This document shows positions 39,980 through 52,617 of a stretch of 64,000 nt of DNA, in pieces. The stretch is from NCBI GenBank assembly GCA_002104945.1, contig MCFH01000004.1:782001-846000 (forward strand), written 5' to 3'. This stretch comes from Piromyces finnis. Taxonomy: Eukaryota; Neocallimastigomycota; Neocallimastigomycetes; Neocallimastigales; Neocallimastigaceae. A model generated the notes under the pieces. That model was not told the DNA's origin, searched no databases, and saw only the letters and a list, made by a program, of their open reading frames with translations. The first letter of the stretch is position 1; each line of letters opens with the position of its first letter. Both the position numbers and the translations under genes were made by a program.

Positions 39980-40225
39980 ACCAAGCATCCATTGCGCAAT
40001 GCTTGGATTTAATTCTTTCTACTCTCTCAGTACCATGAGCATGAGTAGACCCCCTTGATAAACTCCATTATTAAATAAATGAAGGCACGTTCCTAAGAGG
40101 GCACCAAGCATCCATTGCGCAATACTTGGATTTAATTCTTTCTACTCTCTCAGTACCATGAGCATGAGTAGACCCCCTTGAGAAACTACATTTATTAAAT
40201 AAATGAAGGCACGTTCCCAAGAGGG
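39980..40225 (-). repeat. Two tandem 123-bp monomers in the LINE C 5' UTR
   Basis: 39980-40102 and 40103-40225. Each begins 'ACCAAGCATCCATTGCGCAA' and ends 'TTCC(T/C)AAGAGGG' plus a base, with a handful of differences. Each contains an inverted repeat (CCAAGCAT / ATGCTTGG, perfect in monomer 1) around the palindrome ATTGCGCAAT, and a second hairpin 'GCTCAGTACCATGAGC'-like block. They are unusually GC-rich for this genome. By analogy with mouse L1 monomers they probably form the element's promoter. Confidence 0.9.
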
Positions 40226-40311
40226 ATCAAATACTTAAATTCGATGAATAAAATGTTTTTTAATCGCTCAGTACCATGAGCTTAGTCCTAATAATTTTCC
40301 CTTAAAGACTA

Positions 40312-40403
40312 ACCAAGCATCCATTGCGCAATGCTTGGATTTAATTCTTTCTACTCTCTCAGTACCATGAGCATGAGTAGACCCCCTTGAGAAACTACAT
40401 TTA
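40312..40403 (-). repeat. Partial monomer at the 5' end of LINE B
   Basis: 92 bp matching the first three quarters of the LINE C monomer, ending at LINE B's target-site duplication. LINE B therefore has one truncated monomer where LINE C has two. Confidence 0.9.
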
Positions 40404-40414
40404 TCTGTACCAAC

Positions 40415-40805
40415 TAAACTATCAAAAAAAATTTTTATTATTATTAAAACTAAACAACTAACTAAACTATTATATGAATTTAACATCAAATATTTAAAGC
40501 ATTTATTATTAGATTTACTACTCCCACACAACTTTAACTCATTTACAAATTCACTTCTATTATTTAACATCAATATTTCAATTACATTATATATATTCCC
40601 ATTGTTTTTTATTCTTTAATTTTATAATATAAACTACTCATTACTTCATTATCATTATTCTATAAATAAATAATAATTATCAAATACCAAAATAATATTA
40701 AATATTCTTATTCATACACTTACTAACCATTATAAAAATATTAAAAGATTTTTTTTTAAAATTTTTTATTTTATTGATATCGTCGTTCTAAAATTTACAT
40801 TTCAT
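40415..40805. other. Intergenic, 3' flank of RPL10 copy B
   Basis: About 390 bp of AT-rich DNA, presumably the original flank into which the LINE cluster grew. A weak open frame here reads into LINE DNA and is not considered a gene. Confidence 0.6.
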
Positions 40806-41668
40806 TTAAGCACGAAGACGTTCTTGACGCTTGAAGTATTCAGATAATTTACCCTTACCATTGTCGAACTTAATGTAGGAACTATTTTACAGTATTTTAA
40901 AAAAAATAAATAATATATTTATTAATATTCTATTCTTTTATTCATTTTTATTTTTATTATTAATTATATATGTATATCAAAATAAGCTTACCCATCAGTG
41001 TGGATCTTCTTTTCTTCCATCATTTGGAGGTATTCTTCCTTAGTTAACTTAGTGAAACCCCACTTGTTGGAAACAATGATCTTTTGACGACCTGGGAACT
41101 TGTACTTAGCACGACGAAGAGATTCAATAACAGCTTCCTTGTTGGCTTCCTTGCAACGAATGGACATAAGAACTTGACCAATGTTGACACGAGCAACAGT
41201 ACCTTCTGGCTTACCGAAAGCACCACGCATACCAGTTTGGAGTCTATCAGCACCGGCACATGAAAGCATCTTGTTGATACGGAGGACGTGGAATGGGTGG
41301 ACTCTGATTCTCATGTGGAAGGAATCCTTACCAGCAACCTTAGTGATGTACTTGTTAGCACAAATACGAGCAGCTTCAAGAGCTTCAGAAGAAATTTGTT
41401 GGTATTCATCAGAAAGTAAGTGGACAGTGCATGGGAATTCATCAACAGTAGCCTTCTTACGACCTAAATCGAAAATTCTGATCTTTGGATCTGGAACACC
41501 ACGACAGAAACGAGATTTTGGGTATGGCTTGTTCTTACAGTATCTGTAGCATCTAGCCTGTTATCATTTATAATTAAAAACATATGATATTAATAACACA
41601 ATCTAAATACAAAATTGTAATCATCTATATATGGTTAATTAATGGATGCTTACTGGACGACGACCCAT
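40806..41668 (-). CDS. RPL10: 60S ribosomal protein L10 (uL16), copy B
   Basis: Three exons: 41668-41654, 41557-40992 and 40881-40806; 218 residues, apparently the same protein as copy A. Every exon-2/3 coordinate equals copy A plus 19128, and intron 2 (110 bp) differs by about one base. Intron 1 is only 96 bp and shows no similarity to copy A's 634-bp intron 1. Similarity stops abruptly at the exon 2 acceptor and just past the stop codon. Same role as copy A. It lies divergent from the PSMD13/RPN9 gene, with a 1.5-kb spacer. Both copies are open and have intact splice sites, so both should be expressed. Confidence 0.97.
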
Positions 41669-43147
41669 CTTTTAATATTATTCCCTATTAATAAATTAAT
41701 TACAATATTTATGTATAATTATATACAATATTTCATATTAGTAATTATTCATTCACCACTTTCATATCAATAATATTCATAAAATGTTATTTCCATATAT
41801 ATTCATCATCAAACACTAACCTAAAATAAGGATTATTAAAAATTAAAAAGAGAGAGAAATTTCTTGTATTAAGCTTTTCCTGTAGTAAAAATTATTGTAT
41901 TTTTTTGGGAATAAATTTATCATAATTGGATAAAATTAAGTGATGATGATTGGATATACATGTATATAATAATATTATTAACAAAATAGATTTTATGGAA
42001 CTTTTACATATATATATTATTTTCACATGGATAACACGTATTTAATATTTAAGGGTTTGATTTTAACTTAAAATAATGTATACATTTAATATACATATAA
42101 AATTATCTTATATATAACTAATATTAAAATTTTAATAATTAAAACTTTTATAGACTGAAATTTATAAAAGTTTTATGAAGGTATTTTAAATATTCCAATA
42201 TTATTTTATTTAAAATGCATTAACTATAAAATATTAAAATATGTGTTTTGTTTGAATTGTTTTTCATTTTTTTGTTAGTATTTAATACTAGTTCATTTAA
42301 CATTATATATATATATTTTTTTTATTCTATTTTTTGAGTTATTCTTAAACCATTTTTTATTATTTAAAAATGTTTAATTTAAATATTAAAAAAATTTTAA
42401 ATTAAATAATAAATATGAAATATCATTTTTTTATTATTATTTATTATTTATTATAATTATTAATGAAATTCTACCAAAAATTTAATTAAATTACAATTAT
42501 ATATTTTTTAATTAATAAAAATACATAAAATATAATTCTGTAATATTAACAAATTTTCATACTTTAAAATATTATATTTTTTTAAAACTAAAAAATAAAT
42601 ATTTTGTTAAGAAAAAATAAAATAATAAAAAAGTAATATCATATATCAAAATCTAAAGAATAAAATCATATAATAATATTTACAAGAACCGTTAATACAT
42701 TAATACATAAAACTATATATTGTTTAAACGAATATACAAAATTATATATTAATAATTCAATAAAGATGTATTATCAACATTTTAAACAAATAATATTTTA
42801 ATACACATGATAATAATAATAATTTTCTTTAAGATTTTTGAAATTGTTTATAACAAAAAATTAAATTTGATTGATCATAATTAACTTCAAGAAAAAATTA
42901 AAAAAAATAATAATAATAATAAGAAAAATAAAAAGCATAGTTTTATATAAACAAAATAGTGATATAATAATAAATTGTAAAATAATATATTAATATTAGA
43001 AAAATTAAATTCAAATGGATAATTCATTTATTTCTTTTTTAAAATGCATATATATAAAAATAATAATATAAATAACACACTAAATTCATTTATATTTTTT
43101 AAATTCTCTAATAATTACTTTGCATTATAATATTTAGTTAATCCAAT
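41669..43147. promoter_or_regulatory. Divergent spacer between RPL10 copy B and RPN9
   Basis: 1.48 kb, AT-rich, containing both promoters. No exon, transposon end or RNA gene seen. Confidence 0.55.
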
Positions 43148-45019
43148 ATGAGTGGAACAAAAATGGATATTAATCGTGATGTCATTGGATTTCTCCATCA
43201 AATAAGTACCAATGCACCAAATGAACTCAGATCAATATTCAGTAATTATGAACAATTATATGACAAAAAGTAATTTAATAAATACAAACATAATAAATAA
43301 AAATATACATATTGAAAATATATGTTTTCATATTTCTTATTAAATTTTAATAAATTCATCCATATATTTTAACTTCATGAAATTAATATATATATATTAT
43401 TTAAAATAATATGTTAAAATTATTAAAATTAATAATAAAGATTATGGCATCAATTAACTTTAGAATTACACAAATTATTAGATATTCCAGCAGCAGTACA
43501 ATACCTTATTCCATTATATAATGAATTTATCGTCGATTGGCAAGAAAAAATGAATCAAATTATGTTAGTTCAATATTTAGCTCGTGCCAGTCAACAATGC
43601 AAGGGTATATTATTTTTATAAAATATATATATGTATATTTAAGGAAAACATTTTAAATTAATATTATTACTTCCTTTAAAATCTTACAAATATTCAGATC
43701 CAAAAGAATCATTAGATTTCTTAGTTTCTAATACTGAATTTTTAAAAGAAAAAAATATTAAAGATGCATATTGTTTATCTGTTATGGAAGCTGCACACTA
43801 TAAATTAATTATTAATGATATTGAAGGATGTAAAGCTGCTATGGATGAAAGTGAAAAAATTCTTGATGACCTTCCAGAAATTGAACCAGTAATTAATGCA
43901 AGTTTTTATAAGGTTTCTGCTAACTACTATAAGGTAATAAATATTATTGATATATAATATATAATATTCATATTTTTAAAGTCTATTATACTTAATATAT
44001 GTATGATTTTAAATAAAATAAAATTAATATCATAATAAATCTATATTTAATATTTCATATAAAATCAAAGGTTAAGGCAGATTATCCAAATTATTATAGA
44101 AACGCTCTTTTATTCTTAGCTTCCATTAATATTGATGATTTATCTAACGAAGAAAAGGTTGAAAGAGCTTATGAACTTTCTCTCAGTGCATTACTTGGAG
44201 AAGGTTTATATAATTTTGGTGAATTAGTAAGTTTTATCAAAATTAAGTAGAAATATATATATATATTAAACTAATTAAACAATAACTTTTTTTTAAAATT
44301 AATTATAATTTTTTTAATAGTTAATGCATCCAGTTCTTGAAAGTTTAGTTGGTACCCCATATGAATGGTTAAAAAATTTATTATATGCTTATAACTCTGG
44401 AAACATTGATGCTTTTAATACTATATCCAACAGTGGTGAATTCTTAAAAGAAGTAAATATAATATTTTTATAAATTTAAATAAAAATTAATGGATGATAA
44501 GATGATATTAATTTAGAAATAAAACAAAATATATACATAACTATTGATAATATAATTATTTTAAAATAGAGTTTATTAGTTAATAACTTAGACTTTTTAA
44601 GAAGAAAATTATGTTTAATGTCATTAATGGAACATGTTTTCCAACGTACTAAGGAAGAAAGAGGTAAAATATCTTTCAGTGATATTGCAAATGAAACAAA
44701 GGTTGCTGAAGATGAAGTCGAACATTTAATAATGAAGGCTTTCAGTCTTGGTATTTTAAAGGGAAAAATTGATCAAGTCGATAAAATTGTTATGGTAAAT
44801 ATATTGATATATATAATGTTGTTGTTGTTTTCATTTAATATTTAATTACATTTTAATAAATATATATAATAGGTAACCTGGGTTCAACCAAGAGTTCTTG
44901 ATCTTGAACAAATAAATTCATTAAAACTTAAATTAGATGATTGGATTGAAAAGGTCAGCAGACAAACCATTTCATTAGAAAATGAAGATGGTGTAAATAT
45001 GAAAGTCTTAGCTCAATAA
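43148..45019 (+). CDS. RPN9: 26S proteasome lid subunit RPN9 / PSMD13
   Basis: Seven exons: 43148-43269, 43441-43604, 43698-43933, 44071-44226, 44321-44452, 44570-44794 and 44873-45019; all phases fit, 393 residues, as in yeast Rpn9. It starts 'MSGTKMDINRDVIGFLHQ'. The helical-repeat N-terminal half is followed by a PCI domain with 'LMHPVLESLVGTPYEWLKNL', 'LLYAYNSGNIDAF', 'ISFSDIANETKVAEDEVEHL', 'IMKAFSLGILKGKIDQVDK' and the C-terminal 'TWVQPRVLDLEQI', all strongly diagnostic of PSMD13. It is a structural subunit of the 19S regulatory lid that supports the deubiquitinase Rpn11. Introns are 71-171 bp. Confidence 0.95.
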
Positions 45020-45796
45020 ATAAAGAAATAACAAGAAAAAAAAAAAAACTATAATGAACTTTTTTTTTTTTAAACATTAATTTCAATAATACTTTTTATA
45101 TTAAATATAAAAAATAAAAATAATGCAATTATTTAATATCATTCATTTTTAAAAATAAAAATAAATAATTATTTATTTAAAAAAAAAAAAAAAAAAAATT
45201 CATAAAATGTATAAAACAATTAAAAAATAAATATCTAAAATAAAACAATAATAATAAATAAATAAATAATATAAATAATGTATAATTTAAATACATATAA
45301 AGCAGAAAATAATGATGATGACAATAATATAAATTTCATTATTATAAATATTGATAAAAATATTTGTATGTTAATAAGTATTGTTAAAAGAAAAAGATAT
45401 ATTTTTTTATTCTTACACATTTTTGACATTTAGATAAAAAACAGAAAAAAGTAAATTTTAAAATAAATTAAAAAATATTTATTTATAATTAATTGTTATT
45501 CATTAATTTATAAATATTTAATCATTTATTTTAAATTAAAAATAATTTATAACATCTATATATTAGAATTGACTTCATATAATATTTGATTATACATTTA
45601 CCAATTTTTTAAAATTTTATATAAATAAATATTTTATTTTTGTTTTTGTTTCTTTTTTTATATATTTATTATTAAGAATAAAAAAATAAAAACTTTTTAT
45701 GAACAAAATTATAATTCTGATTTATAAAATTAATAAATTAATTAATAATTGCAGCAGTAGTTATAATAATAATAACAAATATTTATTTAATTTTAA
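45020..45796. other. Intergenic, no gene seen
   Basis: AT-rich spacer between the RPN9 stop and the start of the Asn-rich gene; A-run at ~45179-45199. Holds the RPN9 3' end and the next promoter. Confidence 0.65.
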
Positions 45797-48700
45797 ATGA
45801 AATCTGTTTTAACAAAAGCAGAACAACCACATATAACAAAATTTGATAAGGTATGTTTTAAATGTACACCTAACGGTTATGATGAAAACTTTCCATTACA
45901 ATATAATGGTTTAACATGTAAAATTCACAAGGAGGAACAAGGAATTAAGCTAATTTGTAAATTTTGTAAAAAAGAATTTAATATACATTCATACATTTTT
46001 CATAACACTAGTAAAAAGCCATGTGAAGAATATGAAGATCTTAAAAAACATAAAAAAACACAAAAAACATTAAGTAGCATATTCAACCAAAAATATGCTG
46101 TAGATTCTATATTAAAAGATTACTATGAAGGACACATTTACCCTAAGGATATCCCTATTAATAAATACTTCGAAAAATTAAAATGTAATCAGGAAAATAA
46201 TGATATTTTAGAAAAGTTAATTAATAATTTTTTTAAATTTCAAGAAAAACTTTCACATAATTATAATGATAATGATAAAATAGAATCTAAAAACATTACA
46301 AAACTTGTGGGAAAATATACTACAGATATTAGTAAATTTACAGAAATTATAAATAAAACTCAACGTTATAATACAAGAAGAAAGCAAGATATGAATACAG
46401 AAATTTGTAATTGTTTCACTAAAAAAGAAATAAAAGATATTGATAATACTATGGATAATTTAAATAGCATAATACAAAGTGAAATTTCATCATATAGTAA
46501 AAGAATTGAGGATATGAAAAAATATAATAATTCAATTACTGATTTAATTAGTTATTTAATAGGTAATGTATACATTATGAAATGGCTTAAGTAATAATTT
46601 TATTCATTTATAGCATATATATATATATTACTAATACTTTATATTTTTATTAAAAACAAATATATATGTATATTATTAATAAAATTATTTTATTATTTTA
46701 TTTTACATAACTATATCTATATATAGAAGAAAGAAATGAATATATCAAAATTCTTCAAAAGCAAAACGAAGATTATAATATTTTATTTAAAAAATATACA
46801 CTTTTTAATTTTAACGCTAATAAAATAATTAATAAAAAAAAAAGTAAGCGAAAAAACCAAGAAATTAATGAAAATGATAAAAAATATGTAGAATTAAAAA
46901 AGAAAAAATTGGAAATGCTTTTAAATGAAGAAAAAAATAAGAAATTAAGAAAAAATGAAGTTAATAGCATTAATGATAAAGAAATGGTTAATGCTAATCA
47001 TTATGATAGTAATATCTCTGAAGATAATGGGTTTCATAAAATTAATAATATAATTGAAAATAATAATGTAAATAATAATGTAAATATTAATGGTAATAAT
47101 AATAATAATAATAATAATGATAATAATGATATTAATAATATTAATAATAATATTAATGATAATAATACTATTAATGATAATAATATTAATAACAATAATA
47201 TTATTAATAACATTAACATTGAAACTAACAATAATAATGATGATGATGATATAAACAAAAACAGCAACAATATTAACATTAGTAATAATGATAATGATAA
47301 TAATGATATAAACAACAACAGCAACAATATTAACATTAGTAGTAATAATGATGATGATAACAGTATTCATAATAGTGAAATAAATAATAAAAATACCAAT
47401 ACAAATAACAGTATTTATTATAACGATAATAATAATGTAAATGTTGAAACCACATGTTTAAATGTAACTACAAAAAAAATAATCAAGAATGAAAATTTTA
47501 ATATGGATATTGATAATAAAGCAATTGAAAATAAAATTTATGACAATAATAAATTTCAACCTAGTAAAACCGAAAACTGCATCAAAAATGAAACTAAAAA
47601 CAAAAGTATTAATGATGATATCAAAAATATAAATATAAACATTGATAATAAAGCAATTAAAAATAAATTTCATGACAAAAATAAACTTCAACCTAGCAAA
47701 ACTGAAAATAGCATCGAAAATGAAAATGTTAAAGATAGTATCAAAAATATAAATAAAGAATCTAATAATAATAATTGTTCAAATAATAAAATATATATAA
47801 TAAAGATAATAATATCAATATTAATGACAAAAATTTTAGTAAATATACCCCTAACCTTAAAAATATTAAAAATAATAACATGGATATTGATATTACAAAT
47901 AACGAAATATCTGCTGATATTAAAATTAACAATAAAAATGACAAAAATTCAGAAAATAATACCCAAAAAAATATAACTACAAATAATATTATAAATATTA
48001 ATAATAAAAATAGTTTTGTTAATAAAAAAAATAACATTAATAAAGACATAAAAAAAATGAAACAAAAAATGACGAAAATGAAATAATCAATAACATTGTT
48101 ATTAATAATAAAAGAAAAACACCTTTAAATCTTGGTATTCCTAATAATATTATTCATTCAATGAAAAATAAAATAGATACTAAGGAAAATAATATAATAA
48201 GTAAATCTAAGTCAAATATTACCAATAACGTTTTACATTCAACGAAAGACAAAATAAATGCTAATGAAAATAAAATAATAAATGAAAATTATGGTAATAT
48301 CAAGGAAAGTATTATAACTAATAAATATAATTTTGATGTCAATAATGATGTTATGCATTCATCTGAAGAAAAAATAAATACTATCGAAAATAAAATAATA
48401 AATGAAAATGATGTTAATACTACAGAAAGTATATATTTGACGAAAAACATAATGAATGATAATAAAAATAATGTAATAAATAAATATAATTTTGATAACA
48501 CTAATAATATTATATATTCGACAAAAAGGAAATTGAATATAAATGAGAATAATACAATAAATATTGCATACACAATGAAAGACAAAATGGAAATAAATGA
48601 AAATAATATAATAAAAAAATATAATTTTAATACTACTAACAATATTGTATATCAAGCAAAAAGCAAAAAAGATACAAATGAAAATAATATAATAAATGAA

Positions 48701-49469
48701 TACAAAGAAACTAATGAAAATAATATAAAAAATGGTTATAAAAATGCTATAATAAATAAAATTATAATAAATAATAATGAAAAATCTGATACAAATAATA
48801 TAATAAGTAAAAATATAGATATTAATAAAAGTGATAATATGATAGGAAGAAATAGTGAATCTTTTATTAATACAAAATTTAATGGTATTAAGTTATGTAA
48901 ATCAATAAATGATTACTATAATAAACTTATTTTATCGAGAAATAATCACAAACTTAATTTGTATAATAATATCATTGGTTATAGTCCGAATAGATATAAA
49001 CCATATAGAGAAGAATATTATTATGATGATGATTTAATTAATAGTAACTATTATCTTGAAAACAGCAATAGTAATTATAATGATAAAAATAAGAATAATT
49101 TTGATGATGATGATGATGGCAAATATATCATCAATAATAAACATAAAAATAATAATAACTATTACAGTAATGATGATAGTAACTTTAATAATAAAGGTTA
49201 TAAAAATAATTACTACAAAAATAGAAATTATAATAATTGCAACTTCAGTGTCAATAGTTATAATGAAGATAATGACTTTGACAACATCGATAATAATAAT
49301 AATAGAAATATTAATAATACAAATAATATAAATAATAATAATTATGATAATGCAAATTGCAAGAGTAATAATAATAATAATGTAAGCAATATAAGTAATA
49401 ATAATTTAAATAATATAAATAATAACAATTATAGCTGTAATAATAATTATGATGATATAAATTGTATAA

Positions 49470-49510
<41 letters not shown>

Positions 49511-49672
49511 CTAAATAATACAAAAAGTAATAATTATCCTTATATTAATAATGATAGTAATTATAATTCAGATAATACAAATAATAATAATTATGATTAT
49601 AATAATAATAATGATAATAATAGTTATAATTATGTTAATGATAGAAATAATAATGCTAATAATTATAATGGT

Positions 49673-49706
<34 letters not shown>

Positions 49707-52075
49707 GAAACAGTAATAATTATAATACTAATTATAATAATAATAATTCTAATAATGGAAACAGTAATAATTATAATACTAATTATAATAATAATAATTC
49801 TAATAATGGAAACAGTAATAATTATAATAATTATAATAATTATAATGATAATTATAATAATAATAGTAATTTGAATAATGAAAACAGTAATAATTATAAT
49901 AATTATAATGATAATTATAATGATAATTATAATAGTAATAATAATTCGAATAATGAAAACAGTAATAGTTATAATGATAATTATAATAGTAATAATAATT
50001 CGAATAATGAAAACAGTAATAATTATAATGATAATTATAATAGTAATAATAATTCGAATAATGAAAACAGTAATAATTATAATGATAATTATAATAGTAA
50101 CAATAATTTGAATAATAGAAATAGTAATAATTATAATGATAATAATTATAATAATAATAATAGAAACAGTAATAATTATAATAATTATAATGATAATTAT
50201 AATAATGATGATGATTTGAATAATAGAAATAGTAATAACTATAATGATAATAATTATAATAATAATAATAATTCGAATAATAAAAACAGTAATAATTATG
50301 ATAATTATAATAGTAATAATGATAATCATAATTATAATTATAATTCGAATAATAGAAACAGTAATAATTATAATATTAATTATTATAATAATAATGATAA
50401 TAATAATAATAACTTGAATAATAGAAACAGTAATAATTATAATAATAATAGTAGCAATAATAATGATAATTACAATAATAATTATAATTTAAATAATAGA
50501 AACAGTAATAATTATAATGATAATGATAATTGTAATAATAATGATAATTATAATTTAAATAATAAAAACATTAATGATTATAATAATAATTATTATAATA
50601 ATAATAATAATAATAATAATTTAAATAATAGAAATAGTAATAGTTATAATGATAGTTATAATAATAGTTATAATAGTAATAATAGTAACAATTCTAATAA
50701 TAGAAGTAATAATTATTATTATAATAATAGAAGTAATAATTATTATTATAATAATAATAATAATAATAATTCGAATAATAGAAACAATATTAATTATAAT
50801 GATAATGATAATGATAATTATAATTATAATAATTTAAATAACAGAAATGCTAATAATAATAGTAATAATAAAAATTATAGAAATAATAACGAATATAATT
50901 ATAACTATGATGATGATGATGATGATAATTTAAATAATTTAAATAATAGAAACAATAATTATAATTTTAATTTTAATAACAATAATAGTAATAGTAATAG
51001 TAATAGTAATAATAATTTAAATAACAGTGATTATAGTAATTACGATTATAATAATAATTTAAATAATAAAAATAATAGCAATTATAATAATCCAAATAAC
51101 ATTAATAATGACTATAACAACAATAGTGATAATAATAATCCAAATAATATGAATAATAATAATAATAATAATCACAATTATAATAATAATGATAATAATA
51201 TTTTAAATAATAGAAACAATAATAATTATGACTATAACAATAATAACAATAATAATAACTATTATAGAAATAATAAAAATAACAATTATAATGATGATAA
51301 TAACGATAATTATGATAATTACAATCATAATTATAATAGAAATAATAGTAATAGTAATTACAGTAATAATAATAACTATAATAAAATAGATAACTATATT
51401 AATAATAATAACTATAATAAAATAGATAACTATATTAATAATAATAATAATAAAAACTATAATAATAGAAATGATTATAATAACAATTACTATGATGATT
51501 ATGATAATTATAAAAATTATGACGATAACAATTATCAAAATGAAGAATACAATGGCGTTAATAATTATTATTATCAACAAAGATGTAATTATTTTAACCA
51601 AAAGAACTCTAACACCTCACCTATAATATATAATAAAAAAAAGATATTTTCTTCAACCGCATTCTCAAAATCAAATTATAATAATAATGCAATTATTTCT
51701 GCTTCATCATCGTCATCAAAATCCGCAAACTATAATGTTAACCCATATTTATCAAAAAAAATAATTACTTCTAATTATAGTAATAATCCATATTTATTAA
51801 AACAATCCAATAACTCTAATTATAATTCAGAGTTAAGAAATGCAAACTATTATATTAATCCACATATGTTAAAATATGGTTCTAATATATATAGATTACG
51901 TCAACCAACTACTTCAGGGCATAATAGTGATTCATATATAACACAAAGGCCTATTATTCCTAGTAAAGAATTTAGATCATCCTTGCCTTTATCAATTACT
52001 GAAAATGATTTTTATATGAATCAAAGAAAATATAAATTATCAAAAAAAAATTACTTTAATGATTCAAAATTCTAA
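45797..52075 (+). CDS. Giant Asn-rich protein with Cys/His N-terminus; two apparent frameshifts
   Basis: Exon 1 45797-46562, intron 46563-46726, then one reading unit to 52075, about 2035 residues if the frame is repaired. The N-terminus has paired cysteines and histidines ('CFKC', 'LTCKIHKEE', 'CKFCKKEFNIHSYIFH', the last a C2H2-like spacing), followed by ~230 residues of ordinary helical sequence ('KDIDNTMDNLNSIIQSEI'). From ~47040 the protein is Asn/Asp/Tyr low complexity with 54-bp tandem units. The last ~170 residues are again complex, with repeated 'NPYLSKK', 'NPYLLKQ' and 'NPHMLKY' motifs. The open frame shifts near 47789-47800 (an AT run) and at 48050-48057 (eight A). Either assembly or sequencing indels, or a decaying gene. 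I do not recognise the family. Confidence 0.6.
47090..51500 (+). repeat. Asn-codon low-complexity region with tandem minisatellites
   Basis: About 4.4 kb dominated by AAT codons with GAT, TAT and AGT. Within it, 54-bp units reading 'SNNYNDNYNSNNNSNNEN' repeat head to tail at 49961-50014, 50015-50068 and 50069-50122, and a ~51-bp unit repeats near 49700-49810. Expansion by slippage and unequal exchange is the simplest explanation. Confidence 0.85.
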
Positions 52076-52612
52076 TAACCATAACACAATATTATACTAT
52101 TTATAATTATTCCCATAAAAATTATGATAAAACAAGCTTTAAAAGATATAAATAATAATGAAAAAATTATTATTTATGTTTTATATATTGTATATAGAGA
52201 TACTTATTTAGTGATATTTTTTATATCTTTTTTTTTTTTTTTTTGATTTTTTCATGTACATTTTTCATTAAATTATATGATAATAGTAATTTCTTTCATC
52301 CATAATTATTAATATATAAAAATTATTTAAATTTTTAATATAATATTCTAATCCTTAAAATAAGAATTTATTTTATGGTTAGATTATTGCTTGTATTTAT
52401 ATATATATATCTATTATAAATATTACAATTATTTTTTATTTAACTCCAAAATACAAAGTATTTCAATTAAATACTCTATTTATATATATTGATTTTATTT
52501 TTATTCTCTGAACTATTTATACTATTAATAAATTTAAAAATCCTCATTATTCAAATTGAATTTCTTAATTAGGATTAAATAAAAATATATTATTTATTTA
52601 TTTATTTTACGT
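52076..52612. other. Intergenic, no gene seen
   Basis: AT-rich 3' flank of the Asn-rich gene up to the copia element's target-site duplication. T-run at ~52228-52244. Nothing else seen. Confidence 0.65.
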
Positions 52613-52617
52613 TACCT
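52613..52617. repeat. 5-bp target-site duplication of the copia element (partner at 58611-58615)
   Basis: 'TACCT' directly precedes the left LTR and directly follows the right LTR, the 5-bp duplication expected for Ty1/copia integrases. Confidence 0.9.

Larger units (their letters stand above)
34502..40225 (-). mobile_element. Full-length LINE family 1 copy (C), nested in LINE B's 5' UTR
   Basis: 5724 bp: poly(T) of 73 bases (34502-34574, the poly(A) tail), 3' UTR 34575-34812, ORF 34813-39336 and 5' UTR 39337-40225. The 5' end carries two complete 123-bp tandem monomers. A perfect 13-bp target-site duplication borders it. Very similar to LINE B throughout, which suggests recent activity. Confidence 0.95.
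28494..40403 (-). mobile_element. Full-length LINE family 1 copy (B), interrupted by two later insertions
   Basis: Own parts: poly(T) 28494-28525, 3' UTR, ORF 28765-33252, then 5' UTR in three pieces, 33253-33787, 34465-34501 and 40239-40403. The first gap is the family 2 fragment (33787-34449), the second the full-length LINE C (34502-40225). The whole composite is flanked by the 11-bp direct repeat 'TCTGTACCAAC' at 28483-28493 and 40404-40414, the target-site duplication of this copy. Poly(A) tail, variable-length duplication and endonuclease domain all fit target-primed reverse transcription. Confidence 0.9.

Noticed and set aside
39980-40225. HDV-like self-cleaving ribozyme at the LINE 5' end
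   Set aside because: Hairpins are present but I could not build the double-pseudoknot core; only a covariance search could decide.
40268-40573. 101-codon minus-strand frame
   Set aside because: It runs from RPL10 flank into the LINE 5' UTR across a target-site duplication; chance open frame.
45857-46020. SCA7-type zinc finger in the Asn-rich protein ('LTCKIH')
   Set aside because: Only this short block resembles it; the upstream Cys spacing does not fit and the rest of the domain is missing.
47780-47812. A 29-nt mini-intron (GTTCAA...AAAG) that would fix the first frameshift of the Asn-rich gene
   Set aside because: Far shorter than every other intron traced here, and the AT run beside it offers a simpler indel explanation.
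49961-50122. Regular direct repeats that could be mistaken for a CRISPR array
   Set aside because: Units are contiguous in-frame Asn-rich codons without unique spacers, in a eukaryotic coding region.
49551-50837. Long open frames reading poly-Ile or poly-Tyr on both strands across the Asn-rich gene
   Set aside because: They are the other frames of AAT/TAT/GAT repeats; composition is fully explained by the repeat and nothing complex is encoded.
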